Of a stretch of DNA of 64,000 nucleotides, positions 1-8,513 are shown in pieces. The stretch is taken from positions 79,187-143,186 of the forward strand of contig NCCZ01000015.1 in the NCBI GenBank assembly GCA_002279935.1, read 5' to 3'. The DNA is from Hyphomicrobium sp. 12-62-95 (lineage in GTDB: Bacteria > Pseudomonadota > Alphaproteobacteria > Rhizobiales > Hyphomicrobiaceae). The position numbers and the translations under genes were made by a program. The notes under the pieces were generated by a model. The model was not told where the DNA came from and did no database searches. It worked only from the letters and a program-made list of their open reading frames with translations. The first letter of the stretch is position 1, and every line of letters begins with the position of its first letter.

Positions 1-1153
1 TGATCACGTTGAACGTCATGAACGTGTATCCGAGCAGCCCCGACAGGATCGAGAACGTGATCACCTGATCGAGCGGCGCGTAGTAGGCGAAGAGAACCGC
101 CACCGGCACCAGGAACACGATCGCCCGGTACGGCGTACGGTACTTGGGATGCACCGCCCCGAACCACTGCGGCAGATACCGGTCACGCGCCATGGAGAAC
201 CACGCCCGCGACGCGTCGTTGATGCAGCCGTTGGCCGACGCCAGCGTCGAGAAGATCGTGCCGATGAAGAGAAGCACCATCAGCGGCATCGAATCCATGA
301 ACCGCGCTGCGTCGAACAGCGGCGTCACCGCCTGCCCCAGATACTCCCACGGCATCAGACCGGCGCAGATGTACCAGGTCATGGTCGCCGCGATCAGCAG
401 CGTCATGATGCCGGTCATCGTGCCGAGCGGCAGCGACCGCGCCGGCGACCGCACCTCTTCCGCCGCCTGACACGTGCCCTCGATGCCGAGGTAGTACCAG
501 AGACCGAAGTGCAGCGCCGCGATGACGCCGATCCAGTCGTAGGGCAGGCCCGTCAGCAGTTCGTTGTGCTTCAACACCTCGCCCGTCCAAGGCTTCACCG
601 CAAAGAACAGGATGATGATGGCGATGAAGGCGATGGCCGTGATGACGAGGTTGAACGTCAGCGTCGCATAAACCCCGCGATAGTTGAGCCAGGCGAGGAA
701 CATGATCGTGAGCACGATGAAAGGCTTGTCGTGCAGCACCAGCGCCTCGCCCGCCGCATCGGTCGCCCCGGCCATCCCTCCCACGGTTTGGACGAGGTAG
801 CCCAGCGTAATCGCATTCGCCGCCTCCAGCATGGTGTAGGCGAACACGAGGAACAGACCGACGTTAAAGGCCATCAGCGGCCCGACGATATGCTTGGCCT
901 GCGCATACTGACCACCCGCGGCCGCGACCGTCGAGGTCACCTCCGAGTCGATCATGGCCACGCAGGTATAGAGGAGCCCCGCCACCCAGCAGGCAATGAG
1001 AGCCGCGATTGCGCCGCCCTTGCCCACCGAGAAGTTCCAGCCCATGTACTCCCCCACGAGCACGATGCCGACGCCGAGCGCCCACACGTGGCCAGGACCG
1101 AGAACGCGCAACAGCGAGATTTTCTCGCCATGGATAGCTGTTGTCTGGCTCAC
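1..1153 (-). CDS. APC-superfamily amino acid/amine permease (C-terminus beyond the window)
   Basis: Reading the minus strand from a GTG at 1153 gives an uninterrupted, very hydrophobic protein of more than 380 residues that runs off the left edge. It starts MSQTTAIHGEKISLLRVLG and carries the early motifs GEYMGWN and AAGGQYAQAK. Many membrane segments alternate with short charged loops, as in APC-type permeases of the ethanolamine/amino-acid exchanger group. The GTG overlaps the stop of the upstream small gene by 4 bases and has a GGGAGG ribosome-binding site. It is the last visible gene of a minus-strand operon divergent from an amine oxidase operon, so uptake of an amine or N-methylated amino acid is a reasonable inference. 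The substrate is not determined by the sequence. Confidence 0.85.
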   Translation of the reverse strand, partial: MSQTTAIHGEKISLLRVLGPGHVWALGVGIVLVGEYMGWNFSVGKGGAIAALIACWVAGLLYTCVAMIDSEVTSTVAAAGGQYAQAKHIVGPLMAFNVGLFLVFAYTMLEAANAITLGYLVQTVGGMAGATDAAGEALVLHDKPFIVLTIMFLAWLNYRGVYATLTFNLVITAIAFIAIIILFFAVKPWTGEVLKHNELLTGLPYDWIGVIAALHFGLWYYLGIEGTCQAAEEVRSPARSLPLGTMTGIMTLLIAATMTWYICAGLMPWEYLGQAVTPLFDAARFMDSMPLMVLLFIGTIFSTLASANGCINDASRAWFSMARDRYLPQWFGAVHPKYRTPYRAIVFLVPVAVLFAYYAPLDQVITFSILSGLLGYTFMTFNVI

Positions 1154-1353
1154 CGGTGGCCTCCCTGGTGCGTCGGATCGATGACGAGCGCATCGTCGAT
1201 TTCACCTTCGCGAGATGAAATCAGGACATCGTCGGAGTAGGCCATGTCCGTCTTGATCGTATCGAACAGCATCCAGAGGCCGAACAAAACACACAAGGCC
1301 CAGGCGCCGTATTCGAGAAGCTGAAAATTATTGAGCGTGCTGATATCAGGCAT
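1150..1353 (-). CDS. small single-pass membrane protein in permease operon
   Basis: A 67-residue protein with one strong hydrophobic segment at about residues 13-31, followed by a charged, Asp/Glu-rich tail. It starts at ATG 1353 with GAGGGGG just upstream, and its stop overlaps the permease GTG by 4 bases, so translation is probably coupled. I do not recognise the family. The tight coupling suggests an accessory or assembly subunit of the permease, but this is inference. Confidence 0.75.
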   Translation of the reverse strand: MPDISTLNNFQLLEYGAWALCVLFGLWMLFDTIKTDMAYSDDVLISSREGEIDDALVIDPTHQGGHR

Positions 1354-1363
1354 GGCGTCCCCC

Positions 1364-1756
1364 TCAATCCGTCTTGCGGCCGAAGCGTTCGGCGATGACT
1401 TCGCGGTATTCGCTCTTGGAGAACGCGACCACGAGAAGAAAATATCCGATCACGACAAGCGCGGTGACGCCGAGCGCGATGAGGTCGAACGAGTAGTCGA
1501 AGCGTGAGGCGATCAGAGGCGCCGCCGTCTCCGGGGTGTAGCCAAGCTTTTCCCAGCCCGCTTGCATAACGGGGTTCTGCCCAAGGCCGGTCCAGGTTGT
1601 CTTGTCGGCGATGGCGAGTTCCGTTTTGCCGCCGCCGGCCAGGCCGAGGTAGATCGGCGCAAAGAGTGCGGCGAACACCAGAGCCAAGAGGAACATGCTG
1701 TCGAAGAATTGCCCGAGCGCGGATTGGCGCGGCGGGATGTAATCACCGTTGCTCAT
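1364..1756 (-). CDS. two-pass membrane protein in permease operon
   Basis: A 130-residue protein with hydrophobic segments at roughly residues 18-40 and 90-112. Between them is a loop of about 50 polar residues, which is probably periplasmic. A strong GAGGAG ribosome-binding site precedes ATG 1756. It lies 10 bases upstream of the 67-residue gene and 10 bases downstream of the 97-residue gene, so the four genes form one transcription unit. I recognise no known domain. A role alongside the APC permease is inferred only from operon structure. Confidence 0.75.
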   Translation of the reverse strand: MSNGDYIPPRQSALGQFFDSMFLLALVFAALFAPIYLGLAGGGKTELAIADKTTWTGLGQNPVMQAGWEKLGYTPETAAPLIASRFDYSFDLIALGVTALVVIGYFLLVVAFSKSEYREVIAERFGRKTD

Positions 1757-1766
1757 GGTGTGCTCC

Positions 1767-2060
1767 TCAATCTTTGCGCTGGTTCATGAGATCGAGGTAG
1801 TGAAGATCAAGGCCGTAGATGTGGGCCTTATCCTCGCTGTAATGCTTGATCATCGCCCAGATCGCCGCGGCGTTGAAAAGCATCACGAGCCCGCCGCTGA
1901 TCAACAGCGCGCCCAGCACGCCGTCATCGTTGAGATGCGGCAGCAGCATGTAAAAGACGAACGAGTAGAGTGCCCAGACCACGACGAGGGCGAGGATCGC
2001 CCACATCCGGTCCTGTCCGAACATCTTGTCGACGCGCGGATCCATAGCTTGTTGTTGCAA
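1767..2060 (-). CDS. two-pass small membrane protein, first gene of permease operon
   Basis: A 97-residue protein with two hydrophobic segments (about residues 20-40 and 50-72) and a polar C-terminus rich in His, Asp and Tyr. The start is a TTG at 2060 preceded at 5 bases by GGAGG; an in-frame ATG at 2045 lacks a well-placed site. It is the promoter-proximal gene of the minus-strand permease operon, facing soxB across about 320 bp. The family is not recognised. With the next two genes it makes a set of three small membrane proteins feeding into one APC permease. Confidence 0.72.
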   Translation of the reverse strand: MQQQAMDPRVDKMFGQDRMWAILALVVVWALYSFVFYMLLPHLNDDGVLGALLISGGLVMLFNAAAIWAMIKHYSEDKAHIYGLDLHYLDLMNQRKD

Positions 2061-2104
2061 AACGACCTCCCCCAGATTGACCGGTTAAGTCCGGCGCAAA
2101 AATG

Positions 2105-2119
2105 TTGCCTGTCAGGCAA
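2105..2119. promoter_or_regulatory. perfect 15-bp palindrome, candidate operator
   Basis: TTGCCTGTCAGGCAA has 7-bp arms around a single central base. It lies about 45 bp upstream of the permease-operon start and 260 bp upstream of soxB, followed by an AT-rich run. It is a plausible operator for the XRE-cupin regulator of the adjacent operon. Binding is inferred. Confidence 0.4.
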
Positions 2120-2339
2120 TCTATTTTTATTGGGCGGAAAGTCTGCGTCATGGTGCCGCGAGATGTCAAGACGAACTGCCTGCATTTGCAACAGAAAACA
2201 CGAAAAATATGCAGTGCACCGCAACAAATACAGGCAAATCACCGAAATCAAGATGACCCAAGACTTGAACACCCGGAAAATTTCTTGCACTTTGGGAACA
2301 ATTGGGGGCATGGTGACAGGATGAAAGCTGCCCCTGAAT

Positions 2340-2356
2340 CCGGCTTATAAAGCCGG
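2340..2356 (+). promoter_or_regulatory. leader hairpin just before the soxB ribosome-binding site
   Basis: CCGGCTTATAAAGCCGG is a perfect 7-bp inverted repeat with a 3-base loop. It ends 11 bases before the GGAG (2368-2371) that serves soxB. It could be an operator or an RNA hairpin affecting translation or stability. No U-run follows, so it is not an intrinsic terminator. Confidence 0.35.
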
Positions 2357-2378
2357 AGGCCATGGCCGGAGCATTGGA

Positions 2379-3620
2379 ATGCCGTTCGCACTCTTGAAAT
2401 ATGCCTTGTCGCGGGAGCACCCCGACGACCCGCACTTCCGTTGGAAGCCGGACCTCAAGAAAACCTATGACGTGATCATCATCGGTGCCGGCGGACACGG
2501 TCTGGCCGCCGCCTATCACCTCGCCAAGGATCACGGCATCACCAACATCGCCGTCCTCGAAAAGGGCTGGCTCGCCGGCGGCAACACCGCCCGCAACACG
2601 ACGATCGTGCGCGCCAACTATCTCACCCCCGAAGGCGTCGCGTTCTATAAAGAGTCCGTCGAACTCTTTCGCACCTTGTCGAACGAACTCGACATCAACG
2701 TGATGTACTCAGAGCGCGGCCACTTCACGCTCGCCCACACCGATGCCGCCATGCGCACCGCCCGCTGGCGCGCGGAAGTCAATAAGCACATGGGCGTCAA
2801 CTCCGAGGTCATCGACGCCGCCGAGGTCAAGCGCATCTGCCCGACGATGAACGTGACGGACGACGCCCGCTATCCCGTCCTCGGCGCGCTCTACCACCCG
2901 CCCGGCGCCATCGCCCGCCACGACGCCGTTGCCTGGGGCTATGCCAAGGAAGCGATGAAGCGCGGCGTCGAAGTCCACACGCAAACGGAAGTCAAAAAGA
3001 TCCTGATCGAAAACGGCCGCGCCATCGGCGTCGAGACCAACCGCGGCGTCATCCACGGCGCCAAAATCATGCAGGCCGTCGCGGGCTCCTCCTCGCATGT
3101 CGCGCGCATGGCCGGCCTCAAGCTGCCGATCAAGACCATCCCGCTGCAAGCCTGTGTGTCGGAACCCGTCAAGCCCATCCTCGATCAGATCGTCGTCTCG
3201 GGCTCGCTTCACGTTTACATTTCGCAGTCCGCACGCGGCGAAATGGTCATGGGTGGCGCCACCGATGCCTACGGTCTCTACTCCTCGCGTTCCACCCTCG
3301 ACTTCAAGGAAAGCCTGATGGGCCATATGCTGGAGCTGTTCCCGTTCATGGGTGAACTCCGCATCCTGCGCCAATGGGCCGGCATGGCCGACATGACACC
3401 GGACTTCTCGCCTGTCATGGGCCTCACGCCCGTCGAAAACTATTACATCGACGCCGGCTGGGGAACTTGGGGCTTCAAAGCCACACCCGTCTGCGGCAAG
3501 CGCATGGCCGAATGCGTCGCCACCGGCCGCCAGCCCGATCTTCTCAAACCCTTCGCCCTCTCGCGCTTCGACACCTTCGACCTCGTCGGTGAAAAAGGCG
3601 CAGCGTCGGTCGGCCACTAG
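2379..3620 (+). CDS. soxB: sarcosine oxidase-type beta subunit (possible N-methylglutamate dehydrogenase subunit A)
   Basis: This 413-residue flavoprotein is the catalytic beta subunit of the heterotetrameric sarcosine oxidase family, which oxidises N-methyl amino acids. The Rossmann motif GAGGHG is at about residues 36-41 with EKG at the end of the second strand. AIARHDAV near residue 181 corresponds to the region where family members bind FMN covalently through His173. The C-terminal GWGTWGFKATP is the FAD-domain signature, with Trp replacing the usual Gly. GGAG sits 7 bases before ATG 2379. It is the first gene of soxB-D-A-G, an order also used by N-methylglutamate dehydrogenase (mgdABCD). 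Whether the substrate is sarcosine, N-methylglutamate or another N-methyl compound cannot be settled here. Confidence 0.88.
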   Translation: MPFALLKYALSREHPDDPHFRWKPDLKKTYDVIIIGAGGHGLAAAYHLAKDHGITNIAVLEKGWLAGGNTARNTTIVRANYLTPEGVAFYKESVELFRTLSNELDINVMYSERGHFTLAHTDAAMRTARWRAEVNKHMGVNSEVIDAAEVKRICPTMNVTDDARYPVLGALYHPPGAIARHDAVAWGYAKEAMKRGVEVHTQTEVKKILIENGRAIGVETNRGVIHGAKIMQAVAGSSSHVARMAGLKLPIKTIPLQACVSEPVKPILDQIVVSGSLHVYISQSARGEMVMGGATDAYGLYSSRSTLDFKESLMGHMLELFPFMGELRILRQWAGMADMTPDFSPVMGLTPVENYYIDAGWGTWGFKATPVCGKRMAECVATGRQPDLLKPFALSRFDTFDLVGEKGAASVGH

Positions 3621-3631
3621 GGAGCGGCAAA

Positions 3632-3976
3632 ATGAAAATCCTGAACTGTCCGCTCAACGGTCCGCGCAATATCTCCGAATTCGTCTGGGGCGGCGAGATG
3701 AAGCCCATGCCCGATCCGGCCACGGCCACCGACGCGCAATGGACCGACTTTCTCTTCCTGGAAGACAACACAGCCGGCGAGATCACCGAGTGGTGGCTGC
3801 ATGCCCCCACCAATTATTGGTTCATCGCCCGCCGCAACACGCTCACCGATGAGATCATCGAAACCATGACGTACGACGCCTATCTCGCCCGTCAGAAAGC
3901 CAACGCGTCCGGCGAAGCCGAACCGGCCGCCAAGCCCACCACCGGCGGCACGGAGACGGGAGCAACGTCGGCATGA
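3632..3976 (+). CDS. soxD: sarcosine oxidase-type delta subunit lacking the zinc-site cysteines
   Basis: A 114-residue small subunit of the four-subunit amine oxidase. The N-terminus MKILNCPLNGPRN aligns with the usual CPxCG-starting delta subunit. That family coordinates zinc with two N-terminal cysteines plus a later His and Cys. Here Cys6 is kept, the second Cys is Asn9, His57 is kept, and the position four residues later is Asn61. Zinc binding is therefore probably lost. The C-terminal 30 residues are an Ala/Pro/Thr/Gly-rich extension. A GGGAG site precedes ATG 3632 and its stop overlaps soxA by 4 bases (ATGA). Confidence 0.85.
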   Translation: MKILNCPLNGPRNISEFVWGGEMKPMPDPATATDAQWTDFLFLEDNTAGEITEWWLHAPTNYWFIARRNTLTDEIIETMTYDAYLARQKANASGEAEPAAKPTTGGTETGATSA

Positions 3977-6852
3977 GCACGTCCTCCCCTGCCCGCATCG
4001 ACAAACCGGGCTTCGGCCTCCTGATCGACCGCACCAAATCGTTGTCGTTCACCTTCGACGGCCGCCTGTTCAACGGCTACCACGGCGACACCATCGCCTC
4101 CGCACTTTATGGCGCTGGCCAAGTGCTGCTCTCCCGCTCGTTCAAATATCACCGCCCGCGCGGCGCGCTGACCATGAACGGCCTCGATGCCAACACCCTC
4201 GTGCAGGTCGCAGACGAACCCAACGTACGCGCCGACCTCCACGCGATCTCACCCGGCCTCGCCGTCGTCTCGATCAATCGCCTCGGCTCGCTCGAACGCG
4301 ACGCCCTCTCGATCATGGACTATTTCGGCCGCTTCCTGCCCGTCGGCTTCTACTACAAGACGTTCTTCCGCCCCGCCGGCGTCTGGAAATACTTCGAGCG
4401 GCCCATCCGCATCATGGCTGGCCTCGGCACCCTCGATCCGCGCGCCGAACACAAATACTACGACAAGGCCTATCTGTTCACCGATGTGCTCGTTGTCGGC
4501 GGCGGACAAGCCGGCCTCGAAGCCGCCATCGCGGCAGCCGAAGGCGGCGCAGAAACGCTGCTCATCGAAGAGAATTCGGAACTGGGCGGCTCACTCCTTT
4601 ACGGCCGCGTGGGCGACAGCCGCGAGGCCGCCGACACGCTCCGCCGCGACCTCATCGCTCGCGCGCGCAGTCTGAAAAATCTCACGATCCTGACGAGCAC
4701 CGCGGCAGCGATCTCCGGCAACCGATTGCTCAAGATCCGCACGCGCCAGACCATCGTCGCCGCCGGCAGCTTCGATCAGCCCATCGTCTTCCGCAACAAT
4801 GATCGCCCCGGCATCTTGTTCGCCACCGCCGCCCAACGTCTCATGCGCCTCTACGGCGTCCGCCCCGGCAACCGCGCCGTCATCGCGACGTCGAATTCGT
4901 TCGGCTACGAAACCGCCCTCGATCTGCTCGATGCCGGCGGCGAAGTCGCCGCCATCGTCGATCTCGGCACCACCACAGGCCCCGCCGTCGAAGCCGCCCG
5001 CGCCCACGGCATCCGCATCGTCACCAACGCCACACCCGTCGATGCCAAGGGATACCTGCGCGTTGAAAGCGTCGGCATCGCCTCCATCACCGGCCAGGGC
5101 AAAACCTCGTCCGTCACCGACTGGATCACCTGCGACTGCGTGCTGATCTCGGTCGGCTGCTCGCCCGCCCTCAATCTCGCCAGCCACGCCGGCGCGAAAG
5201 TCGTCTTCGATCCCGTCATTCAAATGCACCGTGCGGTGAACGCACCCGAAGGCGTCTCACTCGCAGGCAGCGCCGCCGGACTCTGGTCGCCGGATCGCGT
5301 TTCAACGCACGCCAAAGAAACCGGCGCCATCGCCGCCCGCCTCGCCTCCGGCAGCCCCGCTGGCGCTCAACCGGACGCCACCGATCCCGGCGCCGCCTCG
5401 ATCACGCACCCTTATCCGATCTTCAAGAGCGCCAAGGGCAAGGAATTCATCGATTTCGATGAAGACCTCTCGGTCAAGGACATCATCAACTCGGTCAAGG
5501 ACGGCTACGACGACATCCAACTCGTCAAACGCTACTCGACCGCAGGCCTCGGCCCGAGCCAAGGCCGCCACGCCAACCTCAACACCATTCGCGTCGTCAG
5601 CGCCGTCACCGGCAAACCGCCGGAAGTGATCGGCACCACGACGTTCCGCCCGCCGCTCGTGCCGGAAAAGTTCGCGCACATGGCCGGCCGCGCCTTTGAG
5701 CCGACACGCCTCACCTCCATGCACCGCCGCCACGAAGAGCTGGGCGCGCAGTTTATGACCGCCGGCCTCTGGATGCGTCCGGCCTACTACGGCCCGAAGG
5801 ACAACGCCGCCCGCGCCATCGAAGATGAGGTCCGCGCCGTCCGCAACAATGCTGGTCTCATCGACGTATCTACGCTCGGTGGCCTCGACATTCGCGGCCC
5901 GGATGCCGCCGCCTTCATCGACCGCATGTACACTTGGGCCTATGAAAAGCAGCCCGTCGGCCGCGCCCGCTACACGCTCATGACCGACATCGCCGGCGTC
6001 GTCATTGACGATGGCGTCGCCTGCCGCCTCGCCCCTAACCATTACTATGTGACCGCGACAACAAGCGCCGTCGATCAGGTCTATCGCGCGATGACGTGGT
6101 TCAACGTGCAATGGAAGATGGACGTCGACGTCGCCAACGTCACGGCCGCCTATTCTGCCGTCAACCTCGCCGGTCCCAAAGCGCGCAACATTGTGCAATC
6201 GCTCGCAAGCGATATCGATTTCTCCAAGGACGCCTTCCCCTACATGGGCGTGCGCACGGGCACGTTGGCGGGCATCCCCGTTCGCGTGCTGCGCGTCGGC
6301 TTCGTCGGTGAAGCGGGCTATGAAATCCATTGCCCCGCGAGCTTCGGCGAAGCGCTGTGGGACATCCTGATGAGCGCCGGCAAACCGCATGGCCTGAAGC
6401 CGTTTGGCGTCGAAGCCCAGCGCATTCTGCGTCTGGAGAAGGGCCACATCATCGTCGGCCAGGACACCGACGGCCTCACCAACCCCATCGAAGCCGGGAT
6501 GGAGTGGGCGCTCGCCAAGAAGAAACCGTTCTACGTCGGCAAGCGCTCCATCGACATGCAGGCCGCCAAAGGCATCACACGCAAGCTCGTCGGCTTCGCG
6601 GTCACAGAAAGCTCCGCGCCGACGCCGAAAGATTGCCACCTCATCATCCGCAACGGCGCTATCGTCGGCCGCATCACGTCGGTCGTGAAATCTCCCACCC
6701 TCGGCAAGGTCGTCGGGCTCGCCTACCTGCCGCTCGACATGACCGACACCGGCCACCGCTTCGAGATCCGCGTCGATGGCGGCACGATGGTCTCCGCCGA
6801 AGTCGTTCCCACGCCCTTCTACGATCCCGACAACGCGCGCCAGGAAATCTGA
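3973..6852 (+). CDS. soxA: sarcosine oxidase-type alpha subunit
   Basis: This 959-residue alpha subunit has the usual family length. The N-terminal domain (about 1-120) includes LSRSFKYHRPRGAL. A nucleotide-binding domain opens with VVGGGQAGLEAA near residue 175, and the C-terminal 380 residues form a GcvT/aminomethyltransferase-like folate domain (including GLKPFGVEAQRILRLEKGH near residue 810). In the family this subunit hands the one-carbon unit to tetrahydrofolate. The stretch after the N-terminal motif (TMNGLDANTLVQV) differs from the EPNALV-type sequence of classical sarcosine oxidases. This fits a divergent substrate class such as N-methylglutamate. It overlaps soxD by 4 bases and is followed by soxG after 2 bases. 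Confidence 0.88.
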   Translation: MSTSSPARIDKPGFGLLIDRTKSLSFTFDGRLFNGYHGDTIASALYGAGQVLLSRSFKYHRPRGALTMNGLDANTLVQVADEPNVRADLHAISPGLAVVSINRLGSLERDALSIMDYFGRFLPVGFYYKTFFRPAGVWKYFERPIRIMAGLGTLDPRAEHKYYDKAYLFTDVLVVGGGQAGLEAAIAAAEGGAETLLIEENSELGGSLLYGRVGDSREAADTLRRDLIARARSLKNLTILTSTAAAISGNRLLKIRTRQTIVAAGSFDQPIVFRNNDRPGILFATAAQRLMRLYGVRPGNRAVIATSNSFGYETALDLLDAGGEVAAIVDLGTTTGPAVEAARAHGIRIVTNATPVDAKGYLRVESVGIASITGQGKTSSVTDWITCDCVLISVGCSPALNLASHAGAKVVFDPVIQMHRAVNAPEGVSLAGSAAGLWSPDRVSTHAKETGAIAARLASGSPAGAQPDATDPGAASITHPYPIFKSAKGKEFIDFDEDLSVKDIINSVKDGYDDIQLVKRYSTAGLGPSQGRHANLNTIRVVSAVTGKPPEVIGTTTFRPPLVPEKFAHMAGRAFEPTRLTSMHRRHEELGAQFMTAGLWMRPAYYGPKDNAARAIEDEVRAVRNNAGLIDVSTLGGLDIRGPDAAAFIDRMYTWAYEKQPVGRARYTLMTDIAGVVIDDGVACRLAPNHYYVTATTSAVDQVYRAMTWFNVQWKMDVDVANVTAAYSAVNLAGPKARNIVQSLASDIDFSKDAFPYMGVRTGTLAGIPVRVLRVGFVGEAGYEIHCPASFGEALWDILMSAGKPHGLKPFGVEAQRILRLEKGHIIVGQDTDGLTNPIEAGMEWALAKKKPFYVGKRSIDMQAAKGITRKLVGFAVTESSAPTPKDCHLIIRNGAIVGRITSVVKSPTLGKVVGLAYLPLDMTDTGHRFEIRVDGGTMVSAEVVPTPFYDPDNARQEI

Positions 6853-6854
6853 AG

Positions 6855-7550
6855 ATGACCACGCCCGAACAACACCTGCGCCGCACGCCGCTCCGCTCCG
6901 CCCTGACCAAGGCCGGAGCAAAATGGACCGCGACCCCCGCAGGCGACGCTGCCATCTCCGACGGCCTCGGCAGCATCAATGCGGCCCGCCATCTCGCGAT
7001 CACCGACCTCTCGACCATGCCCCGCATCGGTTTCAAGGGCCGCCAGACCATCCCCGCCATGCAAAAGCGCGGCATCGTTCTGGAGGGAACCGCCAACCGC
7101 GCCTTCCGCCAGCCCGACGGCGGCCTTTGCCTCGTCCTGGCCGCCAGCGAGGTGATTCTCCTATCTCCGCTCTCCGGCGATGACGGAAAGCTGCAGAAGC
7201 TCCACGACGATTGGCGCCTCGACGATGCCGAGCGGACCTACCCGATGCTGCGCCGCGACAGCCAGGCTTGGTTCGTCGTGACAGGAGCTAAGGCACCGGA
7301 AATGTTCGCAAAAATATGCGGCATCGACTTTCGCCTTAACAAGTTTCCCGACCTCTCGATCGCCCAAACCTCGGTCGCCAAGATCTCGGCCATAGTGACC
7401 CGAGCGGACATCGGCAGCACGCCCGCGTTCCATATTCTTGCCGATAGCGCGTCGGCCCTGTATTTCTTTGATTGCTTAATTGATGCTGCCCAAGAATTTG
7501 GCAACGCCCTCGCATGCCGGTCGATTTTGAGAGATCTGGAAAGCGGATGA
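6855..7550 (+). CDS. soxG: sarcosine oxidase-type gamma subunit
   Basis: ATG 6855, two bases after the soxA stop, opens a 231-residue protein. An in-frame reading further upstream lies inside soxA and is not the start. The sequence is the poorly conserved gamma subunit, with a folate-binding-fold body and recognisable TRADIGSTPAFHI near the C-terminus. It completes the B-D-A-G set. The gamma subunit is structural in characterised members. The downstream regulator gene begins within its stop codon, so the operon continues. Confidence 0.82.
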   Translation: MTTPEQHLRRTPLRSALTKAGAKWTATPAGDAAISDGLGSINAARHLAITDLSTMPRIGFKGRQTIPAMQKRGIVLEGTANRAFRQPDGGLCLVLAASEVILLSPLSGDDGKLQKLHDDWRLDDAERTYPMLRRDSQAWFVVTGAKAPEMFAKICGIDFRLNKFPDLSIAQTSVAKISAIVTRADIGSTPAFHILADSASALYFFDCLIDAAQEFGNALACRSILRDLESG

Positions 7551-8332
7551 AAAAAGTTACGGAGACGGTTCGTAAAATCAGCCGGGACGACGCACTTCCC
7601 ATACCCTCTCCGCGCAAAGACCGTACCCCTCTCAAGGTCGAAGCCGACCTCGAAACAATTGAAGACCTTCAAGATGCCGGCGACGACGAAGCCGACATAC
7701 CCGTCGCCCTCGACAGCCAGGACCCGCACGCACTCTCCGGCGCCCGCGACAACGTCCTTGAAGTCGCCATCGGCCGCGAAGTCCGCGCCTTCCGCAAGAA
7801 GCTCGGCATCACCGTGTCCGATCTCGCCCGCGCCACGGGCCTCTCCCTCGGCATGCTCTCCAAGATCGAGAACGGCGTCACCTCTGCCTCGCTGACGACG
7901 CTCCAACGTCTCTCGCGCGCGCTCGGCGTCCCCGTCACCGCCCTCTTCCGCCGCTTTGAGGAAAAGCGCGACGCCGTTTTCGTTCGCGCCGGCCAGGGCC
8001 TCGTCATCGAGCGCCGCGGCACCCGCGCCGGACATCAGTATCAGCTCTTGGGTTTCTCCGGCGGCAACGCCTCCGGCCTCGTCGTCGAGCCCTACATGAT
8101 CACGCTCACCGAGAAGTCCGACGTCTTCCCGCTCTTCCAGCACTCAGGACTGGAATTCCTCTACATGCTCGAAGGCGAGGTCGTGTACCGCCACGGCGAC
8201 AAGCTCTACACCATGCTCCCCGGCGACAGCCTGTTCTTCGACGCCGACGCACCCCACGGCCCCGAAGAACTCATCAAGCTGCCCATCCGCTTCCTCTCCA
8301 TTATCTCCTACGCCCGCGAACGCGAGGACTAG
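7547..8332 (+). CDS. XRE-family HTH transcriptional regulator with C-terminal cupin domain
   Basis: A 261-residue protein from ATG 7547, which overlaps the soxG stop (ATGA). An in-frame ATG at 7514 would overlap soxG further. An N-terminal charged, probably disordered region of about 70 residues precedes a helix-turn-helix (VRAFRKKLGITVSDLARATG, then LSLGMLSKIENG). A cupin barrel follows with GLEFLYMLEGEVVYRHGD and LPGDSLFFDADAPHG, matching cupin motifs 1 and 2. XRE-cupin proteins usually sense a small metabolite and control nearby catabolic operons. Its position at the end of the amine oxidase operon suggests feedback control of that operon and the divergent permease operon. The ligand is unknown. 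Confidence 0.85.
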   Translation: MKKVTETVRKISRDDALPIPSPRKDRTPLKVEADLETIEDLQDAGDDEADIPVALDSQDPHALSGARDNVLEVAIGREVRAFRKKLGITVSDLARATGLSLGMLSKIENGVTSASLTTLQRLSRALGVPVTALFRRFEEKRDAVFVRAGQGLVIERRGTRAGHQYQLLGFSGGNASGLVVEPYMITLTEKSDVFPLFQHSGLEFLYMLEGEVVYRHGDKLYTMLPGDSLFFDADAPHGPEELIKLPIRFLSIISYARERED

Positions 8333-8418
8333 GTGGCGCGGCAGCGAAGCATGACTATTGCGCACCGCTGCTGCTCTCGTGGGTGGGACCCCGCGCAATA
8401 GGATGCACCGATCCTCAA

Positions 8419-8441
8419 CCCCTCCCCCTTGCGGGGAGGGG
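8419..8441. repeat. GC-only inverted repeat between convergent genes
   Basis: CCCCTCCCC and GGGGAGGGG pair across a 5-base cttgc spacer in the 181-bp gap between the XRE-cupin gene and hslO, followed by more G-rich sequence. Similar cytosine-run palindromes are scattered through many alphaproteobacterial intergenic regions. It may act as a bidirectional transcription barrier, but it has no T-run and is not a canonical terminator. Confidence 0.45.
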
Positions 8442-8513
8442 CAGGGGTGGGGGTTCAGTCTGGTAAGAACCGGCGCAAGCGGCTCCCCTCACCCGGCGCG
8501 TCGAACAGCGCCA

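Larger units (their letters stand above)
2061..2378. promoter_or_regulatory. divergent control region between permease and sox operons
   Basis: This AT-richer 318-bp gap separates two outward-facing operons and must contain both promoters. Two perfect dyads stand out and are listed separately (2105-2119 and 2340-2356). I could not assign -35/-10 boxes with confidence. The XRE-cupin regulator encoded at the end of the sox operon is the obvious candidate to bind here. Confidence 0.6.

Noticed and set aside
149..1240. 363-residue Arg/His-rich reading on the plus strand
   Set aside because: It is the antisense shadow of the APC permease. Its composition is unlike a protein, and the minus-strand frame has clear membrane segments and a ribosome-binding site.
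8419..8441. Intrinsic terminator after the XRE-cupin gene
   Set aside because: The stem is strong, but no T-run follows on either strand, so it is listed only as a repeat.
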